Counted from the stretch's first letter, positions 9,244-22,994 are shown. The stretch: 64,000 nt of DNA from Plazaster borealis (GCA_021014325.1 CM037472.1:24847063-24911062), one strand, 5' to 3'. Program-made: numbers and translations. The notes: generated by a model not told the origin, from the sequence alone.

Positions 9244-12200
9244 ATCTAATATGTCAAAAGTTAAATCTAACATACTTCACATGTACAATGTTAATGGTAA
9301 CTCCTTTCAGATGGTTTTACAAAGTTTAGTCACTCACCATCACTCTAAAAATTGTTGAATGTAACACTTCGTTTTTAGAGTGTAGGCCTACCTTTCGTCC
9401 GCGAGAATTAATTATTGATGGTTTCAGTTTCTATTACATTATCTGAAAATATAACCATAGCGAGAAATAACGTGTTTTGTCTACTGAAAAGAGATCGTTT
9501 CAACTCGAAGCTTTCGAGATGATCATACTATAGGCATATCCAATGATTTACTGTCAACAAACTTCCATCTGCCATAATGATTTTTAGGAAGTCATGAATT
9601 TTAGTTAATATTAGTTTATGCCTATAATTTAGATTATAAGCAATTAGTATAGGCCTGTGGAAGGCCCTACATGCACATACTTCAGACATTCTGAAGAAAA
9701 TAGGACCCTTTTGAATTGAAATTATTTGCTAAGGTCCGCTGCAATGTTTCACACCACTCACCACAACGCATGGAGCAAGGTCCATACTCTGTTATGAAAC
9801 AGAAAAACACGTTGATTAGGCTACCACACAATGTAATCGGAAAAAAAGCGTACGACAACCAAAAAGCCAAGGGGCACTTTAATGCCAACCGGATCAGTGA
9901 AGACCAATCATCCCTAATATCGTGATATATTTTATTCAATATCGAAAACTCATTAACATCGATGGTGACTCATTAACATTTTGCGCTTTAGTAATTATGC
10001 AACCTTTCTTTGTGTGAAATTACGCGTGAAGAACAAAGAGGCGGAAGAAAAAAAGGCGGGAATGAAGGAGATTGGCTGATGAACTACCGCTTTGCCGCAG
10101 TCAATGAGCGCTCTTGTTTTCCCACAACTACACCAGTATTGATGCATGCACTCCGTTGACGAGCAACAATAGTGCCTGATTTCTGCCGGCAGGTTTTTGA
10201 GATGAATGTAAAGTCCCGTCGAGTGCCCGTTCTTGGACCGTGCTATTGTGAAGAGTGATGGCATGTGCAGTGCCCGGAGCCCGCCACGTGTGCAAGCACC
10301 GCGCTATCGCACCCTGCCTGCCGTCGCTCGCACGGCTAGGCCTAATTATATCAGATTAACCAAAAAGTCTGCGCTTCTAAATACCCGTTGTTCTCCTTAT
10401 CATAGCAAAACGGCGGGAAATAGCGTTGTACTTAGAAAGTAAATAATCCTACACTGGAGGAGCAGTACAATGGTTCCGTATACGTGGAAAATGCACGAAT
10501 CGCGGTGATTAGGCTGTAGGTCTTTAATTTTCGCGCCATTTTTAATGTGGGTCGGTACCGAAGCAAGTAATCTAGCATGACAGCTGCCGCAACTGTGTTG
10601 TAATGTTACCCAATCTGCTTCCAGATGAGTTCAATAAAGATTTAGGACTTTATAAGGATTAAATGCAAGCTTTTCACAACACGTGCTCCTTGTAAATCGT
10701 CATCTGTATTATACCCTGCGCGCTGGAGAACACTGAGCCCAAACCAGGGGTTGGTTCCGATGAATTCTCAGGAGGTATCGGCCCAAGGGTTACAATGCTA
10801 TCGTCGATTCTTAAGGGTTGCTTGGTTTCATCTTTATTCCTCCGTGGTTCCACTTACCAAAAAGATGATAATTAAGTCAATAAACAAAATACAAATAATG
10901 CAGGAGGGGAGAGGACAACCATTAAAAGAGTATTTCTTACTTTTTTCTTATCAAATCATCCATTAGGAGTGTGTGGAGAAGAAACTATGATTAATGATCG
11001 GGGAAAACATGTTCAGAGTGGGGCCTATGTTATGCTGCCACATGTGTACGAGAACTCCCCCTCCCCCCCTCCACCCGACCAAGCACCAACCCCCGTCTTG
11101 CTACATGATGAAGGAGGACAACTTGAGTTCATTCGTTCCTCCACTTCGAAAGAGAAGCGCTAAGCACAATATCGAGGCACTTTTACGATTCTGTGGCACA
11201 GATCGAATTAAGTCCGAAAGCGTCATTTAGCGACTTCTCGACAACAATAATGACAACTTTTATTTTGATGAAAACAATGGGTTGTAGGCCTATAGTATAA
11301 TGGTGTAGTTATTGAAAATAAAATATTAAGATTGAACGCAATCTATAAGCCAATGATAGAAGAAGTTATATTTTGTTATTGTTTACTGTTTTGTACTTAT
11401 AAAATAACAAACAAACAACAAACAAACAAATTTGTGATCCACTTGTTCCACAATGACTCCAGTGGAGAAAACTAAACATTTCAATTTGCCCTCATACATG
11501 ATTCAAAATGTTAGCAATATTGGAAATAATGATCATAACAACAGAAAAGACCCCTAAAGCAATTAATCCACATCACGTGATGCTGTTTTGGCACACTGTA
11601 TTTCACAATTATAGGGGATAAACCTCTCTAGCCCTCTGAGGGGTATTAGGCTTGATAATGACGTGAGAAAAAGCTTCATACCCCGGGTGAAATACGATTT
11701 CCCAGAATGTTATAAACTGCAGTAGTGCTCATTTGTCGGGATCAGTTATTACGTAATATGCCTGGCACGGTAAAGATGCTCTTACCCCATCATGTAAATA
11801 AACACTTGGTCTGCATCCAATAACCCACTCCAGACTCCTGCGAGCATCCAAATTTTATTATTTTCCTTTTCAGTGAATTCACCGTAATAGATGACAATAT
11901 TTATATGGCATAATTCATAGGAGTTTATGTTTGCGATCATTATTATACCAATCCTGCTAAGCTAAAAGCTAGAAAAATAGACGCGAATACAAAATATATT
12001 TCCTTACAAAAAATGTAAACACACCGGGTCGTGTTATCATTACGACGTAGTTCATGGCATTCAATGCACAGTTCCAAATCCTGCATGCGGAGGAGGTCAG
12101 AGCGCCACGCGTATTTTGTTTCAGTTATTACATTAACAACAGTTTTTATTAATATCCGGTGAAATGTTATACATCTTCTTCCAGAAATGCTAACCAGGTT

Positions 12201-12410
12201 AAGAACTTGGCAACCATTCACAATAAAATGTTGTAGGTGCCGGTCGGTTCCCGCCATAGCCACACGACACCAAATTGTCGCGTGTCACGTCACACACAAA
12301 ACGCGAGATAGTGCCGGGATTGGCGCGCTGCCAACATACGGGAACCCCTGGCGTGCGCGCGCCCTAATACCTAGTCTGCACACGTACTTGTCTGATGCTG
12401 CTAGGTTGAG
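9244..12410. other. Intergenic, no recognised gene
   Basis: AT-rich DNA with CpG-richer patches at about 10240-10345 and 12230-12370 that could be regulatory. Several TAGGCCTA octamers are present. Open frames here (for example 11943-12263, minus) show no family signature. Confidence 0.5.
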
Positions 12411-12444
12411 CCATGGAGGAAGAAAATATTTTCTTCCTCCATGG
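12411..12444. repeat. Perfect spacerless 34-bp palindrome
   Basis: Arm CCATGGAGGAAGAAAAT is followed immediately by its exact complement. The flanks GGTTGAGC / GTTGAGC are direct copies. It belongs to the dispersed CCATGGAGG fold-back group described in the findings. Confidence 0.95.
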
Positions 12445-14340
12445 TTGAGCACTCTAATTATTTTACAGGAATAATTTTGTTTTACAATTTCATTTCTCAT
12501 GAAAAACCCAAAAGTGAGTAATGTTTGTTTAATTTTTAATAAAATGTATGCCCCTGAGTAGTGCGATTTAGGGCTACGTGACTGTTTCGAGTTTGGTTTG
12601 TTTTACACAATACATACGCAGTAGTTTGTAACATGTTTATAACAACTTCATACCAAGTAATACTAATGATACAAAATAACCGTCGAATTATTTTCCTCAC
12701 AATCACATAACTTCGTCTTTAACAAAGCAATTTAAAAAATAAAATAAAACAAGTTTTAAAAACTATCCTTACAGTTTCTGCTCTGATGCTCGATGCTCTG
12801 TTTTTAGATTTAACGCAGCCTGCGCCTGATCACTATAAAACAACAAGAGTTTCAGAGTTGTACCGTACCGACAACGAGCCTGGACATTATTGGTATAAAA
12901 CCAGTAAAACGGATCATCACTCCAGCCTGTTTTTTAATGTTTATATCAAACGCTAATACTCAGGATTTTTTTTTAGATGTTCAATGTTTCGTTCTAAAAG
13001 TCATGTTTAAACCTTTGGTGGCGCCCTCATGCGTACTCTTCAACAAACCTTCGATCGTCGACAAACCACAGTGTAGTGTTGTGTGTGGACGGACCCAAAC
13101 GAATGAAGAGAGCGCAAAAAACCAAATGACTATGCTAAATCACCAGGGCGCCCTCTCTAGACAGATTTGCGGGCTGAAAATACTGTTTGGGGCCCATTCA
13201 CGGTAACGTATTATTGATCTGAGGAAGATATTTTTTCAGTTCTTGTCATTCTTTATATTTGAGTGTATTATTGTATTGTATTCTATTATATTGGTGTTGG
13301 GGTGCAATAACTCGTAAGCACCCGGCTCATCAAATCAAACAGCATTACGGTCAGGTGTTTATTATTCCCACAATACACAAGCCAACTGCTGCTCGTTGCC
13401 AACACCCGCCCCATCCATCCCCAATTTCCTTCGTCGATAGTCATGACACAGTGTTCCCTTTGCTGACAATACATGTTATAATACTATCATGAAGTTGCAC
13501 AGATTGCCAACTAGGACTTTTCCTGAATATTACACACTACTTGGGCCCGCATTTTAAAGTTTTACTATAACTATTTAATAATTCATTATTACCTGTGTTT
13601 TTATAAAATGCCACAAACAACGATCTATGATTTTCATACCTAACTTCTAGTTTGCAAGATCTCGAAGCGTTTCACCAGAGTTAATACAAAGATGCTCAAC
13701 AACCATTTTGAAGACAAGGTATGGCTACTAAGTTTGGCTAGTTGTGAATGTTTCCGGTAAGTCGATTTCTCATTCCTGGCAAGGCAAGAGAAATAAGATT
13801 GGAGTCACAAGCAAGATTGGGTGACATTTTATACAGGCATTAATCACATTCTCAGGACGAGTTGGTGGGTTCGTTCAAGGTATACGCCTATTTTACTATA
13901 AATTTCTTAAAAATTGGCGATTCGTAGTTCTGGTAAATCACAAACATGATGTCATGTCTTCCGCGCAAGTTCACATTCTGTCACCTTTTTGAAGTTGGCC
14001 AATCCGATAATAGAATTCACGCGTTGCTAAAAAAAAAAAACGAACCCATTGAGACTGATTGAGAGAAAAAACACACAGGGATGGATGCAACAGTTGCTGG
14101 ACCCTGGGCTTATGTGGTTAGAAAGCTTGGGTACTGCCGTGTTGCGTTCCCAGGGGGCGCCCCGGGTTATGAAGGTCGTGGACCCGCAGGTCGTATTTCA
14201 TACATTTTTGTTATCAACACATGCCACCACACAACCCCTCTGGAAAAAGAGTGGTTAGGCCTCCCCACGAAACGAGTGTGTCTAGCAATGCATGCAGGGT
14301 TTGTACACACCATTCACACGCATTCAATGATCGTTTATTG
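12445..14340. other. Upstream flank of the ZFP36L-type gene
   Basis: No gene, tRNA or complete mobile element is recognised. It is mostly AT-rich with a short A run at about 14029. Confidence 0.5.
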
Positions 14341-14440
14341 TTGTCGATGACGTCGGTCATCCTAAGTGGGACGACGGTCGCTGATTGGTTCGTTTCTCTC
14401 CATACACATCACGGACCTACTCACATGTAGGTTATAAAAG
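14341..14440 (+). promoter_or_regulatory. Promoter of the ZFP36L-type gene
   Basis: A TATA box (TATAAAAG, 14433-14440) is preceded by an inverted CCAAT box (ATTGG, 14384-14388) and a CRE-like TGACGTCG (14348-14355). Transcription would start near 14465, giving a 5' UTR of about 395 bases. A TATA/CRE promoter fits the immediate-early induction known for this family. The start site is inferred. Confidence 0.65.
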
Positions 14441-14859
14441 CTACATAGTAATACTTTTTCGCGCGAACTTGTGGGCCAGAGGTACATGTGACTGAGACTC
14501 GGAAATGCGCTGGTCTAGCGTGCAATCATAACCTAAACTACCACACACACCCGGTGTTCGTACTATACACAGTACATAAACACTTTCTAGTAAAATACTA
14601 CTGAAATATATGAACGGCTGTCTAGTACAGTTGACATTGTCGAGTTCCTGCATCGTCTGAATTCAGTGTGTTCTGGTGTGCCTGATTGACGTTTAAAGCG
14701 AGTGACTACATTAAAAGAAGCCACTCCCTCCCTTGCCATTCAATAGACCCTCAGCAAACATTGCATTTACACAGTACAGCCAGGCAGGCAAAACCGATTG
14801 ATCACATTTCCCGGCACAAGTCGAGAAAGGAACACCAAGAGGACTCTGTCTGACTTAGG

Positions 14860-14934
14860 ATGCGTGACAACATGTCGACAGCCCTAGTATCGGCATTCTA
14901 TGAAGTTAGTGATGCTCTCTACAATAACTACAAG
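14860..14934 (+). CDS. ZFP36L1: ZFP36L-type gene, exon 1
   Basis: The first exon encodes 25 residues and ends at a consensus donor (AAG/GTAAGA) in phase 0. Two in-frame ATGs exist, at 14860 and 14872. The second gives MSTALVSAFYE, closely like the N terminus of vertebrate ZFP36L2 and ZFP36L1, so 14872 may be the true start. The short N-terminal exon with this motif is a hallmark of the family, where it takes part in mRNA decay and nuclear export. The intron (14935-15216) is 282 bases. Confidence 0.93.
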
Positions 14935-15216
14935 GTAAGAATTGTCTGAATTTCAGCGCAATTTACGCTAAAAAAACTTGAGTTCGTTCATGATCCACGC
15001 GCAATGTCGTGTGCGGTCGGGTAAAGGAATTCGCCAACCTGTTGCTGTGGATGTATCGGTATGCGGGCATCGCGATCATGTGAATTGCACGAACCAGGGT
15101 TTAAACACACGCAATCGAAATTGTATTTTTGTATCGTGTATATTCCTTGAGGTACTGAAATCCTGTATGTTTGTATTTTTTGTGTACTCAATCGTGTTTC
15201 TTCTTTTCTCCCACAG

Positions 15217-16317
15217 TTGCAGAACCCACCTCCAACGACGCAAAGGCATCTTAAACTTGAAAGCAGAGCAGTGGGAACTCCCATCAATGGGGTTCGAAGG
15301 CACTCCACTAGTTCGGCAAACATCACGAACGGAAACATCGTGAACACAACCAACACCAATGTTAACGATGTGGGGAAACTACGGGATCGCGCCATGAGCG
15401 AGAGCGACCGTAACCAGCGGACCCAAACAAGTCGGTATAAAACAGAACTTTGTCGACCCTTCGAGGAGAACGGCACGTGTAAGTATGGAGACAAGTGTCA
15501 ATTCGCCCACGGAATGCACGAACTGAGAAATCTCTCCCGCCATCCTAAATACAAATCAGAGCTCTGCCGCACATTCCATACAGTTGGATTCTGCCCTTAC
15601 GGGCCACGCTGTCATTTTATTCACAATCCCGAGGAGCGTAAGCTCGGCGTTGCTTTCGCGGCGGCTGAACATGCCAAACATGTCCGCGAACGCGAACGCA
15701 ACGCAGACCATGTTGAAAGGCCCAAGCTATTGCACTTCCCTAGTGCTCCTGTGGGCTCAACATGCGGTGGCGACTTGACTCCACCAAGCGATAGTCCAAC
15801 ATCGATGACACCACCACCTTCTATGTACGGCGACGACATGGCACACATCATGCCCATGAGTGCCAGCGTGATGCAGAGCGTTTTCAACTTCACCCATGGA
15901 CAGAGGAATCAGCAAGAGCTTCCCAATTTGATGTCGCCGGTCATGTCACCCACCATCAGCGGTGTCAACAGCCCATTCGGGCATGGCCCGATGTCCCCCT
16001 TTACTTCCCTTCAGCAGCTGAGCCCGGAAATCGAGCAGCAATCACTACCCAGTTTTCCCCCACCCTCCGTGAGCCGTCAGGACAGTAGCGTCTTCTTCCC
16101 CGAATCCAACAATCTAAATGACTATTCGCGGAACACTTTCCGCCCCCCATCTCCCCCAGACTCTCTCTCAGACCCAGAATCTTCAGTAGATTCCATGGGA
16201 CCGGCTTCCCCAACCCCTAACATCCCAACCACTAACCCCAGCTCAAGTCCCTCGGCAAACTCGCGGATCGGTCGTCTTCCTATCTTCCGCGGCATGTCCC
16301 ACGAGGAAAGATTCTAA
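15217..16317 (+). CDS. ZFP36L1: Tristetraprolin-family mRNA decay factor, exon 2
   Basis: The family binds AU-rich elements in mRNA 3' UTRs and recruits the CCR4-NOT deadenylase. This exon follows a T/C-rich acceptor and encodes 366 residues (total 391, or 387 from the second Met). Two CCCH fingers with exact C-x8-C-x5-C-x3-H spacing lie at about 104-123 and 142-161. Each is preceded by the RNA-binding lead-in (RYKTEL, KYKSEL), and an 18-residue linker separates them. An RRHSTS stretch (about 52-57) resembles the kinase and 14-3-3 sites of the family. The rest is Ser/Pro-rich, with [11 protein letters not shown] near the end. The C terminus [15 protein letters not shown] matches the CNOT1-binding motif. 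The gene looks intact. The symbol is family-level: echinoderms probably have one member standing for ZFP36, L1 and L2. Confidence 0.97.
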   Translation: MQNPPPTTQRHLKLESRAVGTPINGVRRHSTSSANITNGNIVNTTNTNVNDVGKLRDRAMSESDRNQRTQTSRYKTELCRPFEENGTCKYGDKCQFAHGMHELRNLSRHPKYKSELCRTFHTVGFCPYGPRCHFIHNPEERKLGVAFAAAEHAKHVRERERNADHVERPKLLHFPSAPVGSTCGGDLTPPSDSPTSMTPPPSMYGDDMAHIMPMSASVMQSVFNFTHGQRNQQELPNLMSPVMSPTISGVNSPFGHGPMSPFTSLQQLSPEIEQQSLPSFPPPSVSRQDSSVFFPESNNLNDYSRNTFRPPSPPDSLSDPESSVDSMGPASPTPNIPTTNPSSSPSANSRIGRLPIFRGMSHEERF

Positions 16318-18528
16318 AGAAGCTTGCAAGGATATCCACCTTGATTAAAAAAATGGACGCCAAAAACAGCTCACTTCTTATTCCTATGTCATGAGTTGAG
16401 TATGTCTTCCTTTTTGTATGGTCCTGATTCAATTGTAATCATAAAGGATTTGTATAAAATAATTTGATTGTATTTTATTATTAAAATATTTGAAATTGTT
16501 ATCTGAATTAACATGACATTTGTTGATATTATCCATGCTCCAGGAGTTATACTATTTATGAAAAAAACAAGCCCTTTTGGGCTGTTCCTATTTAATTTTC
16601 CGCACTTAAACAGACTTAGCCTTTTATTAAACGGACCATGCAAGTCATTTATCATTTTCTCTAGGCCTACCTAGATTATTTAATTGTTATTTCTTTGTAT
16701 TGTCGAAATTTGTACTATTCAATGCCGAGCATGGTAATGTTCGCAGTAAGTTTTAAACCTGCTTAAGTGCACCCCTTTCTTAGTATTTAAGTTATCCTTC
16801 TTATTTATTTGAAAACATTATATGCATTTGGTGAATTTATAATGCCCATATTTATCAGGTTTTACGATGATTAGATATATTATTATATATTATTATTATT
16901 GTGATGTGACGCTTGTGTTTTAAATTATATAAACTGTTCTCAAATTTTGTTGTCTTTGACGCCGTTTGATGAGTACTCGAGTCGCGTTAAGAATTTTTTA
17001 CCTTATTGTTTTCCTGGTGATTTCTGGATAGAAATCTTTATTTGGGGTTTTTAATTCTCGGAAGAGATTTGAAGTCTTTTGGATTGTCTTTTTGGATTCG
17101 TGAGATGTATATGAAGAAACTACTCCACGGTTTTTACCAGGTTGAATATTTTAACATGGTTAATTACTGTTTTTAACTCAATAACTTTACACAAATGTGA
17201 TTGATTCTGTGTCTAGGAACTCTATCTGAGAGAATGAACCAGTTTTTGTAAATATTTCACTCTCTGGTAGATTTCTAAAACACGCTTTCGTTGAACATTT
17301 AATTGTAATGCAAACCTTATTCATACCCATTTGTGCAAAAAAGAAAAAGAAAAAAAGAAAGACAACTTTTTACAATGTAAACACAAATTGTGCCACTATA
17401 GGGTTTATGCAACTCGTGCAACATATGATATGACGGTAGATCACCGACGCAAAGGTTTCAGCTTGTGATTGTACTAAAATTATTAACAATTTATAACTTA
17501 AACAACCTTGTAGTCAGAGTAATTTTAAAAGAATTGCATAATGTTATGATGAAATTAAGTTTGACTAGTTAATTTATTTGACATGGGTAAATTCTACCAA
17601 CCCTTGCGAACTTGTTCAAAGGTATGCTTACAATAATCCCGAGTGTTTACTTTCTGATTTTCTTTCGACTGGTGATAAGATAAGACTTGAGTTGCAATAT
17701 TATGTGGAACTATAAGGACCAAATTATGCGAATACCCGAAATACAACGAACGCGTCTGCCGTCGACAATTTAGATGAACTTAACAAGAAAAAACTTTAAT
17801 TTTTGTTTGCATTTTATGACTGAGATGGTGCCAGGAGTTTTGTCTGTTGATGTATTTTGAGAATTTAATACACTATGTTTAGCAAACACGTTTCAGTTTT
17901 GTATACAGTGCTTCCAAAATGAAACATTCCATTCATCAATTTTCTATCTCTCTCTCAAAAACAAACAAGCCAACTAACCACGGTTAATATTCTAAATTTC
18001 CATTCCGATTTTATCATTTTTGTTATTTACTTTGATTTAAAAAACCGACAAAACACCAAGCTATGCAAACTCGAACTTACATTTTTCCTATAATACACTG
18101 CCGCTTGGCGAGGGCCTTGCAATAACGTGTTAATGTTATTATTGTACTTAGTTCTAAATTATTTAAGAGAAATTTTTAAGTTGACAGTTTTTCATGTCGA
18201 TATTTTTTGAAGTGTGTCTCGGCTAACAACACCAAAAGTGCCTATTTTTTAGAGTTTGAATTTGAAAAAGCCCAATGTTGCCTTTATCTTGACACAAGTT
18301 TTTCTGACGTGGCTTTATCTGTATTTTTAAAGGTTTTATTGCAAAAACAACTTAAGGATCCGAAGTGCCTGCTAATTGAAAAAAACGTTTGAAAGGATAT
18401 CTGTTTTATCCAGTGCAACATTTTTCTAAAGACTACGAGTAGTTCATATTTTTAAGATAGTCAGCCTTTTTCAGAAGTTCTTATACAAATTTTAGCTTTA
18501 TAAATCTTTGAATATTTCCCCACATTTA
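16318..18528 (+). other. 3' UTR and downstream flank of the ZFP36L-type gene
   Basis: AT-rich with many ATTTA pentamers (for example 16590, 16647, 16678). No AATAAA is found. ATTAAA occurs near 16480, 16626 and 18669, so the poly(A) site cannot be fixed. No coding exon is seen. Confidence 0.6.
16801..16809 (+). promoter_or_regulatory. AU-rich nonamer TTATTTATT
   Basis: It is exactly the UUAUUUAUU core bound by tandem CCCH fingers of this family and lies 484 bases after the stop codon. If the 3' UTR extends this far, it would allow negative autoregulation, as known for vertebrate tristetraprolin. Confidence 0.6.
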
Positions 18529-18558
18529 TGCGCATGGGCAAATATTTGCCCATGCGCA
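18529..18558. repeat. Perfect spacerless 30-bp palindrome
   Basis: Arm TGCGCATGGGCAAAT is followed directly by its exact complement. Confidence 0.95.
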
Positions 18559-19047
18559 GAGGATGGATCGTTTCGACTGTTGGATGAAATTCAGTCGTTG
18601 GTTTGTATTGTAACGTATGTATCTGTGTGTTTAAAGCATATTGTGTTGAATATGAGATATTAATGTTAAATTAAAAATGCGCAAAATATTTGAGAAATGA
18701 GATACTGTGTTGTGTGCCTTTTCAATATAATTGTTATGTGTATAATTTGTTGGTTACATGCGGCGTGGTAGCTTGTGAGCTATTCTAATAATACACTGCC
18801 CTTTAACTATTGTGTATAACTCCGTCTTCACATTCCCTTTTCCTCAACGCAATTCGATTCGTGGAACACAATAGACAGAAATCGATTTGAAATCGATAGC
18901 TTGCATTGATACTAAAGTCAAGCAGTCCATTGGTCACAGTGGGGTAGATGTACATTGTTGTGGGTTTTTTCGCTCTTGCCTGACCACGATGTAAAGTTGA
19001 CACTATTTTTATCGCTCATAAACATTGTAGGCCATACTGGGTTCCAT

Positions 19048-19079
19048 CATGGAGCAATAAACTAGTTTATTGCTCCATG
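19048..19079. repeat. Perfect spacerless 32-bp palindrome
   Basis: Arm CATGGAGCAATAAACT is followed directly by its exact complement. It begins CATGGAG, like the 12411 palindrome. Confidence 0.95.
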
Positions 19080-21201
19080 GTTCCATGAAAGGGAATGCAT
19101 TCAATTAAAATTGTAACTGGCAATGTGTTCATCACGGATTCCATGCTACAATGTAAAAACATTTCCAGGGAAATGAACTGACTTTATAAAAGATAAAAAT
19201 TTATCATCAGAAACCCAACCGAATACCTATCAACAAGTGGTGATTAACTTCGATGTGTACTTCAGCTTTTAGAAAAGATTTTGTGTTGCGATAACTAGGA
19301 CATAATGAGTCAAAGTGCAAATTGTTATCTTACCGAGCTTTGGTGATAACAAAACTAGTGCAAAAGTTTCCGTATAAGGCCTAGTGTGAAACAGAAATGG
19401 TCGCTGAATATTGACATTGTGGTGAAGATCAACATGTAAACTAGCAGTATGCAAATAATATGCCATGTTACTTCGTCGCTGCAACTATCTGTTTAAAGCC
19501 CACAAAACTGAGTTTTGGGAAAATGCAGTCGCTAACAGCAGACACCATATCTGTGGTTTCAGGATTGGTGGTAAAAGCCCCGTGTCACCACAATGCAACA
19601 AGGCTTCTTTTAGTTTTACACCGTTAAAAAAACTGCGGGTTTTTTAAAATGCAACTGTTGACACGGTCCCCCAATTCAAACTAATGGAGTCGTTTACTTT
19701 AGAGGGAAATGCCATGCCTGTTAAGTGTTATGAGTTTGTACGCTGTGAAAGAATGTATTCAGCCGTATATAAAACCTAGTCACACCATAAAGCTCTTCAG
19801 TCTTACGAACATACACCATGGTTCGTTGTTTAGTAGGCCCTATTACTAAAACATTGTTGTTGGAAACCTTCGGTAGGCTACGCCTGTAGTAAGACTATAA
19901 TGCAAAGAGTTTTTGGTCAGCCAAAGGAAACCTTATAATAAATTTGTTGCTTTAGAAAACACTGAGCACGCGGACTGCAATGATTTGAAACCATGTACTT
20001 CCGCATTACTATATGTTTTCAGTTTCAGCTTGGGTTTGTGGTTTTTGTGCATTGGGATCATTGATTTAATTTTAAAGGGTCGCGCAAAACCGTACATGGG
20101 GGTCATTGGTAGGCCCTAATCAACTTGTTGCATGGAGTGAATACGTTTCGTGAATGCGCACAGTCGAGGAATGTTGGCTCCGGGTAATTCAGACATAGCC
20201 ATGTAGTTAAAACTGCTAAATGTTGGCAACATGACACAACTGCTAAATGCATGGGGGGGGGGGGGGGTCTGCACGTTTTATTATTTGGATCAAAACTTCC
20301 CAATGCATTCATGCAAACCTAACCGGAACACATCCAAGTAAAGAGGCATTGTGGGGGCAGTGATAGACCGATCGCCATTTAAAAAATAAGCAGTAGGCCT
20401 ATATGCCTGATTGTCATTTAGCGTCAAGTCTGTTTCCTTTTCTCAAAGGTGATGAAAAGTCCTTTGAAGAACCCCACCCAATTGACCGATTATCAACCGA
20501 CGATCGACACCAAATAATGTGAGATAACCCTAAAAAGCTGACTTTGTATGCAAATGGTGTAGGTACCAATCACCCCAGAACGCTTGTTTTTTTAACCTTT
20601 TCACGAAAAACTGTTTTGAATTCATTCTTTGAAATTGTTCTAACCATGCTATCATTTTTTGCGTTTTATTGATATAAGCACTATAATAAAATAAACTTAC
20701 ACATTTAATTTTAATGTACAACATTAGAAACACAATGTTGGCCTGTACTATTTTCATGTGCACTTAAAATATCACATTTTTAGTCTCTTAACATTAATTG
20801 AAGCACTTTATAGAAGAACGGTTATGCGCCAGGACAGACCTTGAACGTAGGTCTACTTTTCTTTCGTTGTTTCTCCCTTTACCGGAAAAAGCAAATCATC
20901 TAAATAATAATTTATTTATTCGTCTGATGGACAGTCTCACCACTAACAGTAAAACAGGTGGTCTGCCTTTATTCATTCTCATACTGATATGATTTATTAT
21001 TAATTTTAGTTCATTAAAAATGATAGCACTTTGAATAACTGCTCACTGAATCTCTGTAGAGAAAACGAATAATATAGTGGGGGTGCCCTCATGCCAATGG
21101 AGCTATATTATTATGACAGATTCGCTGTCACTTTTTTCCTCCAATGTCCAGGCACTTGTTGAGTTATGCACCTTATTTTATTCACAAGTACCAGTACATA
21201 C
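19080..21201. other. Intergenic, no gene seen
   Basis: Contains a 15-base G run (20253-20267) and scattered TAGGCCTA octamers. Nothing coding is recognised. Confidence 0.5.
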
Positions 21202-21572
21202 TTAAAGGCACTATACACGTTTGGTAATCACTCAAAATATCTATTAGCATGCATAAAAACTTACTTGGTAACGAGCAACGGAGAGCTGTTGATACATTGT
21301 GAGAAACGACTCCCTCGTAGTAAGGTAGTTTTTGAGAAAGAGGTAATTTTTCACTAAAATAATAAAAGACTTCTTGCGAGAAGCCTTTTTTTCCTATCTG
21401 AAAGCACACAAATTTGTACAACAAGGGTGTTTTTTCTTTCAACATTTTCTTGCAACTTCGATGACCAATTGAGCCCAAATTTTCACAGGCTTGTTATTTT
21501 ATACATAATGTTGGGATACGTTAGTGAGAACACTGGTCTTTGACAATTACCAAACGTGTTCAGTGCCTTTAA
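21202..21572 (-). mobile_element. MITE family A, copy 4, full length
   Basis: It is 371 bp with TTAA ends, starting TTAAAGGCACTATACACGTT and ending with the inverse (AACGTGTTCAGTGCCTTTAA). It has the same orientation as copies 2 and 5. Confidence 0.9.
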
Positions 21573-22994
21573 AGGTATTATACATGATTAATAGAGCTGA
21601 CAAAATAGTCGCTGACAGTGTTCATGTGTCATGATCAATTCCATTACATGAAATATCAAACCTGTGAATGTTTGGGGCTTAATCCGTTGTTTGAGTCGGG
21701 AAAAAATAGTGAAAAATCATGCCAAATGTTCAGCAAGTAAACACATTGTCCTTATTTTGGCTGTACAAAACCGAAATCAGCTGTTGCGTTTTGTTAGGTT
21801 TTGAGATACAGTTTTCTAGTTTTCTCGAATTATGACTTCATTTCAGAGGCAAAACATTTCACAGAAAAACGGTTCTAGTATATGAACTTCGTAATTAGTA
21901 AGCTTTCAGACAAAAAAATTAAACAAATGATGTTTATGTACCAGCGATTTTTTGCAGCCCTTATCGTCTAGTCCAAGGAACAACAGAGAAAGGACCCGAA
22001 ATCAATTAAAATTTCCCCCTTATCTAGCATCCCGGAATGTTATTTCAAGACAACCTGTGCGTCAAGTCGGTAAACCCGGTGTATGTTTACCAATTTAACA
22101 CCATCTGGTACATGCTGCTCTGATTTTTTCGAAAATTTTAGCTTGATGATAACATCATCTTGAAATCAAATTTCGAACACATTCTGCACGTCACCGAGCC
22201 TGGTACAAAACAGCTTCTTCATGAAAATGACTCTTTTGCTAAATTGATGGTAATATTATAATTGGCGAAGGTGGTTGATATTTTGAGGATTTCTGAATTA
22301 GTAGAAATAACAATCGGACGTTTGTTCCGAGTCTGGCAAATTTAGTTCACAGATCCAGTGGATTCTTTACACCCACGAGACGACTGGTATGCAAGGAGTC
22401 AAGTGGGTCGAAGGTCAAGGGGTACGGTTCTCCCGTTGGGTGTTTTCCCATAAAGTGTGCGCTCTCGTTGAAGACTTATCAAATCAAGTTTTAAAGGTAT
22501 AACGTGTATTGCATAGGCTGCATATTACGAGCCTTAGAACACCTGACGGTGTTTGATATATTTCTTTAAATATTTTACTGGTGGTGGTGGTGTGTCTGTG
22601 TGTCACGGTGTGTGCGGGGGTTGGGGGTTGGGGGTGGTATCTTACAGCTGAAGGAATTGTTAACTCTTCGCCGTATAAATAGCGATAATTGTTCTCTCGG
22701 TCACCAGATTCGCAGTCAAATTACTCCGATGTGAACTGAACAGCACGTGGTTGACATTGGTGTGAGAACTCTAAATAAAATGGACCATAGGGATGTAATA
22801 AACATTATCATAACAGCCATTACAAAGATTCTGGCTTTTGATTGGTTTAGAGCGCGTCACACGATAGTCTTGATTTTACTTGAAACCGCGCGAATGCGAC
22901 GCGCTATACACACGCAGCAACAATGTATAGCAACCAAATGTACTACCCCATAGCAACATCTTCTTGGTACACTGACGTCTATGCACAATACATG
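21573..22994. other. Intergenic, no gene seen
   Basis: AT-rich, with a GT/G-rich patch at about 22580-22640 (simple repeats). No exon recognised. Confidence 0.5.

Noticed and set aside
11943..12263. 106-codon minus-strand frame starting MAMAGTDRHLQHF beside a CpG-rich patch
   Set aside because: No family recognised, no convincing donor after the first codons, and the second half looks like random AT-rich translation.
14988..15494. 168-codon minus-strand frame
   Set aside because: It is antisense to the intron and exon 2 of the ZFP36L-type gene, and has no domain of its own.
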